64,000 nt of DNA from Ahaetulla prasina (lineage: Eukaryota; Chordata; Lepidosauria; Squamata; Colubridae). Shown here one piece after another: positions 21,544-31,798 of the stretch. Below the pieces are notes generated by a model, which saw only the letters and a list, made by a program, of their open reading frames with translations, searched no databases and had not been told where the DNA came from. A program made the position numbers and the translations under genes. The stretch lies in contig NC_080540.1 of assembly GCF_028640845.1 (NCBI RefSeq), forward strand, positions 226,532,794 through 226,596,793, given 5' to 3'. Each line of letters begins with the position of its first letter. Within the stretch, counting starts at the first letter, position 1.

Positions 21544-23936
21544 AAAGATCCTATTAAATTAATTAAATTTTATTTAAAAAAATTCAGACACAAAAAACTT
21601 CTACAGGAAAATGTAAATCCTATTCAAATTTATATAAGAAGAATGATTCAAATTATATTGACTAGCTCTGCTCCTAACCTTGATGTAATGTTAGTAGCCA
21701 ACTTAATTTTTTTATTGTTTAGTGTTGCATTTTGTCCCAACTTATATTCAGCAAAGTACCTTTTCGGGGCTTTCATCCATACATCAACCTGATGAAATAT
21801 GGCAAGCTGAGAAAAAGTGATTGGCATAAAGTAAGCCGATCTTGGTAGTCAAGTAAGATTAACCTGGTTCTCCAGGTTGAAGCTCGATATACTATACTAG
21901 CTACCCTCTAGTAAGCTAATTTTTGTATGTGTATATATACCAGACTCCTGGCAACCATCTTGACTAATCAATGAATTTTTCTACGCAAAAAAAAAAAAAA
22001 AATCAGAATTGTTTTGCCATTGCCTTCTTTCCAGGGTTGAGTGAAAGTGACTGGCCCAAGGCTACCCAGCTATAAGAGTCTTCAACTTTCTATAGCCTTA
22101 TAGGTTAACCAAACTGGGTCTACAGTAAGCCACAATGTAATTCATGATATTCCCTCTGATTTCACAGAAAATTATTAAATGGGCCTGAGATTTTCTGAAG
22201 TTATTTCAGAGTTATTAGAAATTATTAGTAAACTCAGTTTTGAAAACTTAACATTAGCCATAATGGACAAAAAAGAAGCAACTACAGTAATCTGGAGGAA
22301 GTCATCTTGGTATACATTTTCAACCTTCCATTAAGGATTCAATCATACATCTGCCACTACTGTTACTTGAAAATAAATTGGAAAACAACTCCCAATTGTT
22401 GAGTTCTAATAACAAGCAACAGTTATTCAGCTGGGTTTAATATAGAGAATGTTAATATATTCCCAATGAGCCCAAATCTGAATTAGGATTTATTTGCAAC
22501 TGTAAACCACCCAAGTTTGTCAATCACTGTCCATAATAATTGATATCAGCCTCAAGAGATATACACACATAATAACATAAAACCACTACCACAATATGGT
22601 ATCAGTTACATTTGCTATTTAGCTCTATTTGTTTTTTTTTTATATTAGAACATAATTAATTAGTGGTTTAATTGGAATTTCTGCAAAATATTTGTTTAGT
22701 ACACAGAAATTTAGTCACTGTCATAAGCACACACATGCCAAAAGATCCTATTAAATTAATTAAATTTTATTTAAAAAAATTCAGACACAAAAAACTTCTA
22801 CAGGAAAATGTAAATCCTATTCAAATTTATATAAGAAGAATGATTCAAATTATATTGACTAGCTCTGCTCCTAACCTTGATGTAATGTTAGTAGCCAACT
22901 TAATTTTTTTATTGTTTAGTGTTGCATTTTGTCCCAACTTATATTCAGCAAAGTACCTTTTCGGGGCTTTCATCCATACATCAACCTGATGAAATATGGC
23001 AAGCTGAGAAAAAGTGATTGGCATAAAGTAAGCCGATCTTGGTAGTCAAGTAAGATTAACCTGGTTCTCCAGGTTGAAGCTCGATATACTATACTAGCTA
23101 CCCTCTAGTAAGCTAATTTTTGTATGTGTATATATACCAGACTCCTGGCAACCATCTTGACTAATCAATGAATTTTTCTACGCAAAAAAAAATAAAATCA
23201 GAATTGTTTTGCCATTGCCTTCTTTCCAGGGTTGAGTGAAAGTGACTGGCCCAAGGCTACCCAGCTATAAGAGTCTTAAACTTTCTATAGCCTTATAGGT
23301 TAACCAAACTGGGTCTACAGTAAGCCACAATGTAATTCATGATATTCCCTCTGATTTCACAGAAAATTATTAAATGGGCCTGAGATTTTCTGAAGTTATT
23401 TCAGAGTTATTAGAAATTATTAGTAAACTCAGTTTTGAAAACTTAACATTAGCCATAATGGAGAAAAAAGAAGCAACTACAGTAATCTGGAGGAAGTCAT
23501 CTTGGTATACATTTTCAACCTTCCATTAAGGATTCAATCATACATCTGCCACTACTGTTACTTGAAAATAAATTGGAAAACAACTCCCAATTGTTGAGTT
23601 CTAATAACAAGCAACAGTTATTCAGCTGGGTTTAATATAGAGAATGTTAATATATTCCCAATGAGCCCAAATCTGAATTAGGATTTATTTGCAACTGTAA
23701 ACCACCCAAGTTTGTCAATCACTGTCCATAATAATTGATATCAGCCTCAAGAGATATACACACATAATAACATAAAACCACTACCACAATATGGTATCAG
23801 TTACATTTGCTATTTAGCTCTATTTGTTTTTTTTTTATATTAGAACATAATTAATTAGTGGTTTAATTGGAATTTCTGCAAAATATTTGTTTAGTACACA
23901 GAAATTTAGTCACTGTCATAAGCACACACATGCCAA
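21544..23936. repeat. Near-identical 1.2-kb tandem duplication
   Basis: Copy 1 (21544-22740) and copy 2 (22741-23936) are head-to-tail with an offset of 1197 bases. They differ by only a few changes: the A-run near 21987 against 23187, CAACT against AAACT, and GGACAAA against GGAGAAA. Both junctions share AAAGAT microhomology. Each copy contains a SINE fragment (CCAGACTCCTGGCAACC...GACTGGCCCAAGGCTACCCAGCT). The 80-100-codon open frames in each copy are repeated non-coding sequence. It is a recent duplication or an assembly duplication. Confidence 0.95.
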
Positions 23937-24234
23937 AAGATTGTATTAGAAAAATGATAATGAGCTAATGTTTGGGCTTATATTTTCACCTACAAAATTC
24001 AACTCTCTACCTTTCTGAAAGTCATGGCAGCCATGTTTTCAAAAGTCATGAAAGTTGTTAAATATATTCTTTTTAATCCTATAGTATCTAGAAGCTACAT
24101 GTTTTGAAAAATTAGTTATGGAGTTGCAGAGATGTGTAAATAAATCTTTCTTGGATATTTAACACTAAAATACTGACTGTATTCAGATTGTTATTACATA
24201 AATATAAACATATAATTATACTAGTAACAGTGTA

Positions 24235-24412
24235 TGTTAGATTCGGGCAATAACGAGGCAGGAGACCAGGGTAGTGACAACAGCTATTTACTATATGGTG
24301 AACCCAGCAACCCGGGCTGGGAAAAACCTCTCCTTATATACAGTTTCGCCGGTGGCTTTAACCAATCAACAACGTGCTTTTTTCCCGCCACAACTTTTAA
24401 AGATACATTACA
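24235..24412 (-). repeat. 3' LTR of the Gypsy element
   Basis: 178 bp, TGTAATG...CTAACA when read on the minus strand. It contains a GATTGGTT CCAAT-type box and a GTATATAAGG TATA-type box in minus orientation. It differs from the other LTR at one position (AGCTATTTAC against AGCTCTTTAC). Confidence 0.95.
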
Positions 24413-24426
24413 CTCCTTCCCTCCCA
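24413..24426 (-). other. Polypurine tract
   Basis: Minus-strand TGGGAGGGAAGGAG lies directly beside the 3' LTR, where plus-strand DNA synthesis is primed in LTR retroelements. Confidence 0.8.
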
Positions 24427-24463
24427 GAAAACACTTTACCAATATTTACATAAATTTTACATC

Positions 24464-25564
24464 TTATTTTCCAACGTAATCACGCAGGTAGACTGGGCGT
24501 CTCCTGACTCTTTCAGACCTGCGCAATTCATTCCCTGGGAGTGAGTCGAGCTGACCGGAGGGACTGTTTGTTCCTCTCAGCTCCTCCTCTAGGCCATCCG
24601 GCCCTGGATTATTTGCAGAGTCGTCCCTGCTGTCTTCAGGAGGAACCGGTTGGCGTCGCTGGACCTCCTGGAACTCAGATAAGTCCCGCGTTAGCCCCGG
24701 GTTTGAGTTAGTTGTGGATTCTAACATTGGATAGTCAGGGCCTGTTTCGTCTGATTCTGTTTTACCGGTTATGCGTTTTCTTATTTGGTCTATGTGGCGC
24801 TTCCATACCCGGCCATCCTCTATCTCTATGAGATATGATTTTGGTCCTGTTATTTCTAGGATTTTTCCTGCTAACCAGGTCAGGCCCTCGCTGTAGTTGT
24901 GTGCCCACACTAGGTCGCCTACTGCCATCCCTCTTGTTTTACCGTGTGCCCCTTTGTAACCGTCTGGTGTGTAGTTTGGGTTTAAACGGTCTAGTGGGCA
25001 CCTAAGCTTCCGGCCCATTAATAGCTCTGCCGGGCTGCGGCCAGTTGTTACACAGGGGGTTCTGTGTTGGACATCTAGGAAAGTATCGATCTTTGTTTGC
25101 CAATCACCTGGCCTGATTCTGGACAACGCTTCCTTTGCACTCCGAACGAAACGCTCTGCAAGGCCGTTCGTCGCAGGGTGGAAAGGCGCCGAGAGGACAT
25201 GCCGGATGCCCTCCTCTGCCAAGTACCCCTCAAACTGGGTTGCCGTGAATTGCGGGCCGTTATCGGAGACTAAAGTGTCGGGCAACCCGTGGGTTACAAA
25301 TAGGTGCCGTAGGACTGAAATCACGGCCTCGGCTGTCATGGATCTCATGAGAATGATTTCCAGCCATTTGGAGTAGGCATCGACTATTACCAAGAAGGTC
25401 TGGCCGTGGAACGGGCCGGCAAAGTCGATATGGATCCTAGACCAGGGCCCTGGGGTCTCTCCCATTCCCGAATCGGGGCCGTTGGGGGTAGCGGTCTGAC
25501 TCCTGGCAGGCCTGGCATTTCCTACCCTTTCAGCAATTTCCGAGTCCATTAAGGGCCACCACAT
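24464..25564 (-). CDS. Gypsy integrase and C-terminal tail
   Basis: An open frame of 366 codons. The retroviral-type integrase core is clear: the first Asp in HIDFAGP (about residue 47), the second in SDNGPQF (about 101) and the Glu in GLAERF (about 137), so the DDE triad is intact. Downstream are the conserved QHRTPCVTTGRSPAELLMGR region and a C-terminal GDLVW...ITGPKSYLIE DNA-binding fold. The end is RRSERVRRRPVYLRDYV. The zinc-binding HHCC domain should lie before the start drawn, and continuity into it is broken. It probably cannot act without upstream pol, but the domain itself looks undamaged. No chromodomain is seen. Confidence 0.9.
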   Translation of the reverse strand: MWWPLMDSEIAERVGNARPARSQTATPNGPDSGMGETPGPWSRIHIDFAGPFHGQTFLVIVDAYSKWLEIILMRSMTAEAVISVLRHLFVTHGLPDTLVSDNGPQFTATQFEGYLAEEGIRHVLSAPFHPATNGLAERFVRSAKEALSRIRPGDWQTKIDTFLDVQHRTPCVTTGRSPAELLMGRKLRCPLDRLNPNYTPDGYKGAHGKTRGMAVGDLVWAHNYSEGLTWLAGKILEITGPKSYLIEIEDGRVWKRHIDQIRKRITGKTESDETGPDYPMLESTTNSNPGLTRDLSEFQEVQRRQPVPPEDSRDDSANNPGPDGLEEELRGTNSPSGQLDSLPGNELRRSERVRRRPVYLRDYVGK

Positions 25565-25650
25565 AGCTTCTCGCTAGACCCTTCATTCTCACGATCCCTG
25601 GGTGGCCTTCGTGAAGGAGATCCAATACCTTTTCCTCAATTTCTCCGGGA

Positions 25651-26271
25651 TCACCACTGATCCCCCATAGCAGGCACCCCTTGAGCTGAGAGTTCCCACG
25701 TTTTTACAAACTCTTTAAAACGCTCGCCCCGCGCAGCGGGCCAACCTCTTTGTACCCAACCAATTACAGTTCTTATTGTAATGTCCTTATACGAAGCCCG
25801 AGCCACCTCTTTGGATGTGACTGGGCCAGAGTCCAAAGAGTCAATTAGCAGAACTGGTATCCCCGGAGTGGGGTCTTCGATAGTCTCTGGTAACGGGCAT
25901 CTGCTCAGGGCGTCTGCATGCCCTAATTCCTTCCCTGGCCGGTGTAGTAATTTGTAAGAATACGCTGCCAGGAAGATAGTCCATCGGGTCAGTCTGGGCG
26001 AAAGTGCCACGGGCGTTGGGCGGTCGCCTGCCAACAGACCTAGCAAAGGTCTATGGTCCGTGATGATTTCAAAATCACGACCAAATACATATTCATGGAA
26101 TTTCTTTACTCCTGAGACTATAGCCAAGGCTTCCTTATCAAGCTGGCTATAATTCCTTTCAGTTGATGACATGGTTCGGGAGTAATATGCAATAGGGGCT
26201 TCTGTGCCATTTGGTAACCTGTGGCTGAGCACAGCCCCCACCCCATAGGGAGATGCATCGCAGCTTAACAC
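25651..26271 (-). CDS. Gypsy RNase H fragment
   Basis: This 206-codon open frame contains the Gypsy RNase H domain: [15 protein letters not shown] near the start with the first catalytic Asp, then the Glu in [12 protein letters not shown], then the ITDHRPL Asp, and a tail motif [11 protein letters not shown]. It is separated from the integrase frame by stops around 25565-25650 and from RT by a disrupted stretch at 26272-26593. Read as part of a once single pol polyprotein. Confidence 0.9.
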   Translation of the reverse strand: MLSCDASPYGVGAVLSHRLPNGTEAPIAYYSRTMSSTERNYSQLDKEALAIVSGVKKFHEYVFGRDFEIITDHRPLLGLLAGDRPTPVALSPRLTRWTIFLAAYSYKLLHRPGKELGHADALSRCPLPETIEDPTPGIPVLLIDSLDSGPVTSKEVARASYKDITIRTVIGWVQRGWPAARGERFKEFVKTWELSAQGVPAMGDQW

Positions 26272-26593
26272 TAATGGCAGCGTGCCATTGTATTGATAAG
26301 GAGGCTATCACTCGATAGGAGATTCTTTACCCTTCGAATGCCCTAGCTTCCGCCTTTCCCCAAGACCATGCAGCCGCCTTTGCTAGTAATTTATGCAGCG
26401 GCTCGGCTACTGTTGCCTTATTCTTAAGAATACTGCGAGAAGTTGACCAGACCTAAGAATGCCTGTAACTCCGCTTTTGTTCTTTGGAACCGGGGCCTTC
26501 CTGATGGCCCGTACCTTGCTTTCAGTGGGTGAATCCTTCCTGTCTATCCGTAGCCCAGGAATTCCACAGATTCAACCCCGATCTGGCATTTGT

Positions 26594-27044
26594 TCAGTTT
26601 AACTTTGAGACCGCAGACCGGAAAATGCCCAAAACTTTTCGCAGCCTTACCCCTAATTCCTCTAGATTCTCAGCGGATACCAGTACATCGTCAAAGTATG
26701 GTACCACCCTGGTAGTCCTGCAACAGCCGCCCATTAGGTTCTGAAATAACCCTGGAGCCACACTAACCCCAAACTGTAACCGGGTGCACTTAAAAGCCCT
26801 CTGTGAGTCACAATTGTCTGCGCTCGCTGTGCTGCTATCTACGGGCAGCTGTTGATAGGCTTGGGCCAAGTCTAGCTTGGCAAAACTTGCCCTTGCCCCA
26901 TTGAGTGCAGTAAGTGCTGTACCACCGAACGGGTAAGCACTCTTTGCAACGCTTTGTTAAGCGTTGCCTTGTAGTCAGCGCAACCGGACCGACCCGTCCG
27001 GTTTGACTGGGGTGACTATAGGGTCTCCCACTTAGCATGGTCAA
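26594..27044 (-). pseudogene. Gypsy reverse transcriptase, frameshifted
   Basis: Two overlapping open pieces (26869-26594 and 27044-26835) carry RT. The catalytic YFDDVLVSAENLEEL motif is intact, preceded by CTRLQFGVSVAPGLFQ. Upstream, frameshifts around 26800-26900 destroy the stretch that should contain the first catalytic Asp. RT normally spans about 180-200 residues, so much of the fingers is unreadable. Annotated as broken; no restored frame is offered. Confidence 0.85.
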
Positions 27045-28414
27045 CTGGCACTAGAATTCCTGGTTTACTAGCTTGTCCAGTTCCCGGTCAATCCTGGGCT
27101 TTAGGGCTAACGGGACCCTCCTAGCCTTTAACGAATAGGGCAACTTGTGGGTCTAAGTTAAAGAGATAGGGGTCCCCGTGTACTTGCCCAGGCAGTCTCT
27201 GAAAACGCCCCAAATTCCTTCATGAGTGCGTCTTTGAGGTTGACTTCGTTTCTGAAGATTCCAGTCACTCCCATGCCCAATGCTCGGAACCAGTCCAGTC
27301 CCAACAAGCTTGGCAGGGTCCCATCGACTATGGTGATGGGCAGAGTTTTCTTGTATTGTCCATACTCGGCGTGGACGGACGTTACTCCTCGAACAGGGAT
27401 GCGATTCCCTTGGTAGTCTTGTACCTTTAATTTCTGTGGTTGCAGCTTGCGCTTATGATGGCGGGTAAGGCTCTCACGAGATTGTCCCAGGACATGATCG
27501 TGATCGATGAGCCGTGTCCACCTCCAATCGGCACGGCACCCCTCAATCTTTGCCTTTGTAAAGATTTTTTCTCTAGGCGTGTTGATGCGTGACCCACTCT
27601 CACGACAGTCTGATTCAACCGCGCCTTTTTAAACTGACCAATCACGGGCCGCTTGCCGCTCCCGCGCCTGATTGGCCGGTTTGAATTTTTGGCGGAAGGT
27701 TGGGGTGCTCGACAGACCTGTGCTAGGTGCCCTTCCTTCGCACCGCCGACAAGTTGCATCCTTAAATTTGCATTGTTGTCGTTGGTGTTGCCCTCCGCAA
27801 CTCGCGCAGTCACCCCGGTCTTCTTTCTCCGCCTCCCGTGTGGAAGACTCTTCCTCCTCACCGTCCGACTCGCCTGGACCTCTTCATTGTGGACCGGGTT
27901 GATTTCGCACCAGCCGCTGGTGCGACCTGCTTTTGTAGGGTTTCCGCCGCTTGGGTAGACATCTCGTGAGCCCTGGCTTCGCCCAAGGCGCTTGCCAGCG
28001 TTAGGTTGCTTTTAGACAGCAGCCGCCCGCAAACGGATGTCCCTGACCCCGCGGATGAGTTGCTCCAGCAATGCCTCATCCAAGTCTCGGTACTGCAATG
28101 TTTTGAGGCTTTCCTCAGGGCGCCATGTATGCGCTGATGGACTCGCCTCTGCTGTCTGCGCCCCGAATTCAACCGCTGCACATACTTGGACGGCGTTGGT
28201 GCATAATGGGCTTTCAATAAAGTCTGCAGAGTTTGCCACGGCACCGACTGTACCGGCGTTGGCTCAGCCAGGATTCTGCGTGTGTCGAAAACTTCTGGAC
28301 CGCAGTGGCTCAGGAAATACGCTCATTTCCTGTTGTCTGAAACTCCTTGAAGTTCGTTCGCCTCGAGGAAACACTCGAAACGAGCCATGTATGATCCCCA
28401 TTTTTCCTTAGCTG
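27045..28414 (-). pseudogene. Gypsy gag, zinc knuckle and protease relic
   Basis: Frameshifted fragments in several minus-strand frames. A CCHC zinc knuckle (CRRCKKEGHLAQVC in one frame) lies near 27720-27770. A retropepsin-like GSSITIM stretch lies near 27490-27520, followed by LLGLDWFRALGMGV around 27255-27310. The part above 27860 is gag-like by position only, with QYRDLDEALLEQLIRGVRD as its best stretch. No single frame spans the region. Opposite-strand open frames here are shadows. Confidence 0.75.
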
Positions 28415-28527
28415 GGTCGAATGGCGCTGGCGGTGTGTAGCCGGACATCGCTGCTTTCCGCCCCTTGTTTGCTGGGTTCGCGTCTTCCTGGTGAGTTCAG
28501 CTCTTTTCCTGGCGCTCTTAGCCTCGA

Positions 28528-28546
28528 GATCCCACCTTCGTCGCCA
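28528..28546 (-). other. Primer-binding site, tRNA-Ser-like
   Basis: One base inside the 5' LTR, the minus strand reads TGGCGACGAAGGTGGGATC. TGG complements the CCA end of a tRNA. The rest closely follows the complement of the 3' end of vertebrate tRNA-Ser(GCT) as I know it, with about two differences in the first 19. Assignment of the tRNA is inference. Confidence 0.65.
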
Positions 28547-28547
28547 G

Positions 28548-28725
28548 TGTTAGATTCGGGCAATAACGAGGCAGGAGACCAGGGTAGTGACAACAGCTCT
28601 TTACTATATGGTGAACCCAGCAACCCGGGCTGGGAAAAACCTCTCCTTATATACAGTTTCGCCGGTGGCTTTAACCAATCAACAACGTGCTTTTTTCCCG
28701 CCACAACTTTTAAAGATACATTACA
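28548..28725 (-). repeat. 5' LTR of the Gypsy element
   Basis: Direct repeat of 24235-24412 with one difference. It holds the CCAAT-type and TATA-type boxes that would drive transcription on the minus strand, the sense strand of KDM4C. Confidence 0.95.
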
Positions 28726-28991
28726 GTGTACATTATACTTGTGTTGTTTTTATAGCTGAATTCCAATACTGACACATGGACAAAGTGATGAAAATTTAAC
28801 AGAAATTTATAGGAGTTAGACAAAATTCCTCTGAATCTGCTTTAGAATTTTGAGCAGAATATCTGAATATTATAAATTAGAATAAATTTCTATGACTTAT
28901 TGATGAATATTTTCTGCATGAAGACTACCTTTCCTTATCAACATAATCCTAAATAAATAATGAGTATCTTGGAATAATAAATGAAACTTAC

Positions 28992-29111
28992 GTTGTACAT
29001 ATATGCTACATTGGTTCCAAAATATTTTGCACCATAAAGTTTTCCATCTGGCCATTTCACTTGAACAACCTCTCCCTCTGCAGGTGGGCCAAGCTTCAGG
29101 CAGTCTCTGCT
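28992..29111 (-). CDS. KDM4C: KDM4C exon, middle of tandem Tudor domain
   Basis: The 120-bp, phase 0-0 exon encodes 40 residues: [20 protein letters not shown], then [20 protein letters not shown]. The acceptor is TTCAAATAG above 29111 and the donor GTAAGT below 28992. The Trp of VKWPDG and the Tyr of KLYGAK correspond to the aromatic-cage residues known from the KDM4A tandem Tudor (W967, Y973), so methyl-lysine reading should be retained. The sequence is intact and joins in frame to the exons on both sides. Confidence 0.97.
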
Positions 29112-29476
29112 CTATTTGAAAAGAAAACAAAATCATGTTCAATCAATAACTTAAAGGATAACTTTTGAAAAACATAGGAACCAAGAAGAGATTCTTGTTT
29201 TTATCATGGTAACTTATACTCTTCTCTCTAAAAAAAAAAGGCTGCCCCAAACAGCATATATGAAAAGTTAAAAGAGCATACAGATATTGATGATTATGTC
29301 TGAAAATGTAATCAAAGGCATAGATATTGTCATAGAAAAACTTGTCATATACTATAGAGCACAAGGGAGGGGACTATGGCTACAGAGAAGATTTCTTCTT
29401 AAAGCTAACAAATGTACTTGCTCAGAATCTACGAGAGAAAGTAGCATTGTTCCAGTTTGTGATATATTTATACTCC

Positions 29477-31150
29477 CTGTTTATTTATTTATTTATCTAT
29501 CAAATACGTATAGCTGGCCATATAAATAAAGTGGTCCTGGGCGGCATACAACAAACAAATAAAACATCAAATATAAAAACAACACATATAAAAAATACAA
29601 AACCCACATTAAAAGATAAATATTATAAATATGCAAATTCTAGACAAAGAGAGGATAAAAATAACTATCTTAGCAATAGAGCCATCTAAGCATGTCTCCA
29701 GTTCTCAGGGAGTACTAGGCCTGATAACATAAGCTGTTCTTGAAGGACTTCAGAATGGCAAAAGGATGGAGTTCATTTAATCTTGGGGGTGGGGGGAGGA
29801 GAATGTTTCATAAGGTGGCTGCCACAACAGAAAAGGCACATTTCCTGGGACTTAACAAACGTAAGTCCCTAGTTGATGGTACTCACAGCGTATCTTTGCT
29901 GCCAGATCTAATAATGAGGCAGGCAGATATACGTGAGGAGGGGCAGTCCCTCTGACAGTGTAGGCCAGAGTTCCCCAATCTTTCCAGTTTTGCAGACCAG
30001 TGAGGGGAGGGGAGAGGGGATGGTTCCGTGTGAGCAGCTGGCAAGCACATGCACGCAGCTCCATTTGCACAAGCAGCATGCACATGCACCCACCGTTTAT
30101 GCAAATGGAGCATGTGTGCACATGCTTGGCCTCTGCTCATAGAGCCATGTCAAGAAGATTAAAACCGGCACTTCGAATTGGACCCAGAACCAAACGGGCA
30201 ATCAATGTGACTTCTGGAGCAGATGTGTAACGTGGTATTTTAGGAGTGCAAATAACTGCCCATGCTGCTACATTTTGTACCAGCTGAAACTTCTGGATAG
30301 TCTTAAGGGCAGCCCCATGAAGAGTGTGTTGCAGAACTCCAATATGAAGGTGACTAGGACATAAGTGATTGTAAGCAGAGCCTGTAAGTCAAACTGGCAA
30401 TTGGCAAATAAGATGAAGCTGTGCAAAGGCCTTCCTGGCCACAACTATCACCAGCTCACTGTGCAGGAGTTGTGCGTCTAGAAGGATTAGCAGATTGTGC
30501 AATGGATCTGCCAAGACAGTTCAGGCCAATCCTATTCAGCACCAAAGACAGCACAAACCTGGAATCAAATCAAAATCCAAAATCCAAAGCCACTCAGTCT
30601 TGCCATAGTTCAGCTGAAGCATGTTGTTCCCCATCCAGATCCTCAAAGTCTCCAGATACCAGATCAAGACATTCATGGTATCGCTTAATTTGCCAGGGGT
30701 AAAAATATCTACTTGGGTTATATGTTAACGGTTATATAATGTCAATGAATGAGCCTAATATAGATGTTACCGAATCTTGTAGCACCCCATATAGTAGGGC
30801 CTAGGGCAGAACCTCTTCTCCCTAATCATTACTCATTGGAATTGACCCTGAAAGATAGTGGTAAACCAGCTGCCAACTCACAATGCTGCCCACCATGCTG
30901 CCCTCACCCAATGAGCCAGTCCACAAAGATACTATGGATGATGGTATTGAAAGCTGCTGAGAAGTAGACAAGGATGAATGCATTACCCTCACTTCAACTA
31001 GGCTAAAACATGACCAATGCTGTTTCCCTCCCATATCCAGGTCTGAATCCTGACTGAAAAGGATTGAGATAATCTGCTTCCTCCAAGGTGTAAGCATGTG
31101 TGAATATATGTGTGCGTGTATTCCAGATAACATATCAACCATAGTGTTCA
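29477..31150 (-). mobile_element. Diverged CR1 LINE
   Basis: A (TTTA)n tract at 29480-29500 followed by GGTCCTGGGCGGCATACAAC resembles the complement of a CR1 tail. Further blocks run parallel to the minus-oriented CR1 at 31728-33398. One is GATGGTATTGAAAGCTGCTGAGAAG near 30940, against GATGGTATCAAAAGCCGTTGAGAG near 33075. Another is ATATCCAGGTCTGAATCCTGACTG near 31035, against TATCCAGGTCGGAAGCCAGACTG near 33192. It is therefore a much older relative. No open frame remains. Confidence 0.7.
29958..30146. mobile_element. hAT-type element fragment
   Basis: GTTCCCCAATCTTTCCAGTTTTGCAGACCAGTG followed by GGATGGTTCCGTGTGAGCAG and alternating CATGCAC/GCATGTG stretches is a familiar non-autonomous hAT sequence, inserted in the CR1 relic. 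Clear target duplications are not visible. Confidence 0.6.
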
Positions 31151-31726
31151 AAGTTATATAATTTCTTCTGCACTAGATATATCGAAGGAAAGATGGGGTG
31201 GGCAGAAGGTTTACCATATAGTTTCCCTCAAAAAGAACGAGAAACCACACAATCATTTAGTTTAAAATCCCATTGCTCTAGAGCAGTTTTTTCAGCTCTA
31301 AAGAGAAAACTTCCCACTAAATGAAGTGTGGATTGCAGACACAGCACTTAATTTGGCAGTGCATTATGAACCCACAGCTGCAGATCTCCTCGGATGTTCC
31401 TTCCTACTGTCTGAATCCTAATGCAGAAACAAGAGATTTCAGAAGAGCTTCTTTACTCCAATGCTATAATGAACTTTGCTTTGATTTTCCTCATTGACCT
31501 AGGCAATCTCTCCCTCCCACACTCTTTCTTCCAGTGATAAAATCCAATTTTTTTTACTATCGGTTCTGTGGGCGTGGCTTTTGGGCATAGTGTGGCTTGA
31601 TAGGTGTGGCTTGGTGAGTGTGGCAAGAGAAGGATACTGCAAAATCTCCATTCCCACCCCACTCTAGGAGAAGGATACTGCAAAATCCCCATTCCCTCCC
31701 CACTCCTGGGGGAAGGATATTGCAAA

Positions 31727-31727
<1 letters not shown>

Positions 31728-31798
<71 letters not shown>
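31728..31798. repeat. (TTA)n microsatellite at CR1 tail
   Basis: About 23 TTA units directly at the 3' end of the minus-oriented CR1. It is the expanded tail of the insertion. Confidence 0.95.

Larger units (their letters stand above)
24235..28725 (-). mobile_element. Gypsy-type LTR retrotransposon, full length but broken
   Basis: The 4,491-bp element is flanked by perfect 5-bp target duplications GTGTA (24230-24234 and 28726-28730). It has 178-bp direct LTRs at both ends that differ at one visible position, so insertion was recent. On the minus strand the order is 5' LTR, primer-binding site, gag-like region with zinc knuckle, protease, reverse transcriptase, RNase H, integrase, polypurine tract, 3' LTR. 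That RT-RH-IN order is typical of Metaviridae (Gypsy). The gag to RT portion is broken by frameshifts and stops; RNase H and integrase are open. It lies in sense orientation within a KDM4C intron. Confidence 0.95.
19384..28991 (-). other. KDM4C intron with large insertions
   Basis: A 9.6-kb intron bounded by GTAAGT (28991) and ACCATCAG (19384). It contains a CR1 relic, a 1.2-kb tandem duplication and a complete-length Gypsy element in the same orientation as the gene. 20400-21540 and 23940-24230 hold nothing I recognise. Confidence 0.85.

Noticed and set aside
21526..22989. Identical open frames of 88 and 105 codons
   Set aside because: They come from the tandem duplication. The peptide resembles no known family and overlaps AT-rich sequence, so no gene is claimed.
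24234..24479. Plus-strand open frame at the Gypsy 3' LTR, with a matching one at 28421-28759
   Set aside because: Both are the LTR read on the wrong strand. The duplicate arises because the LTR is duplicated.
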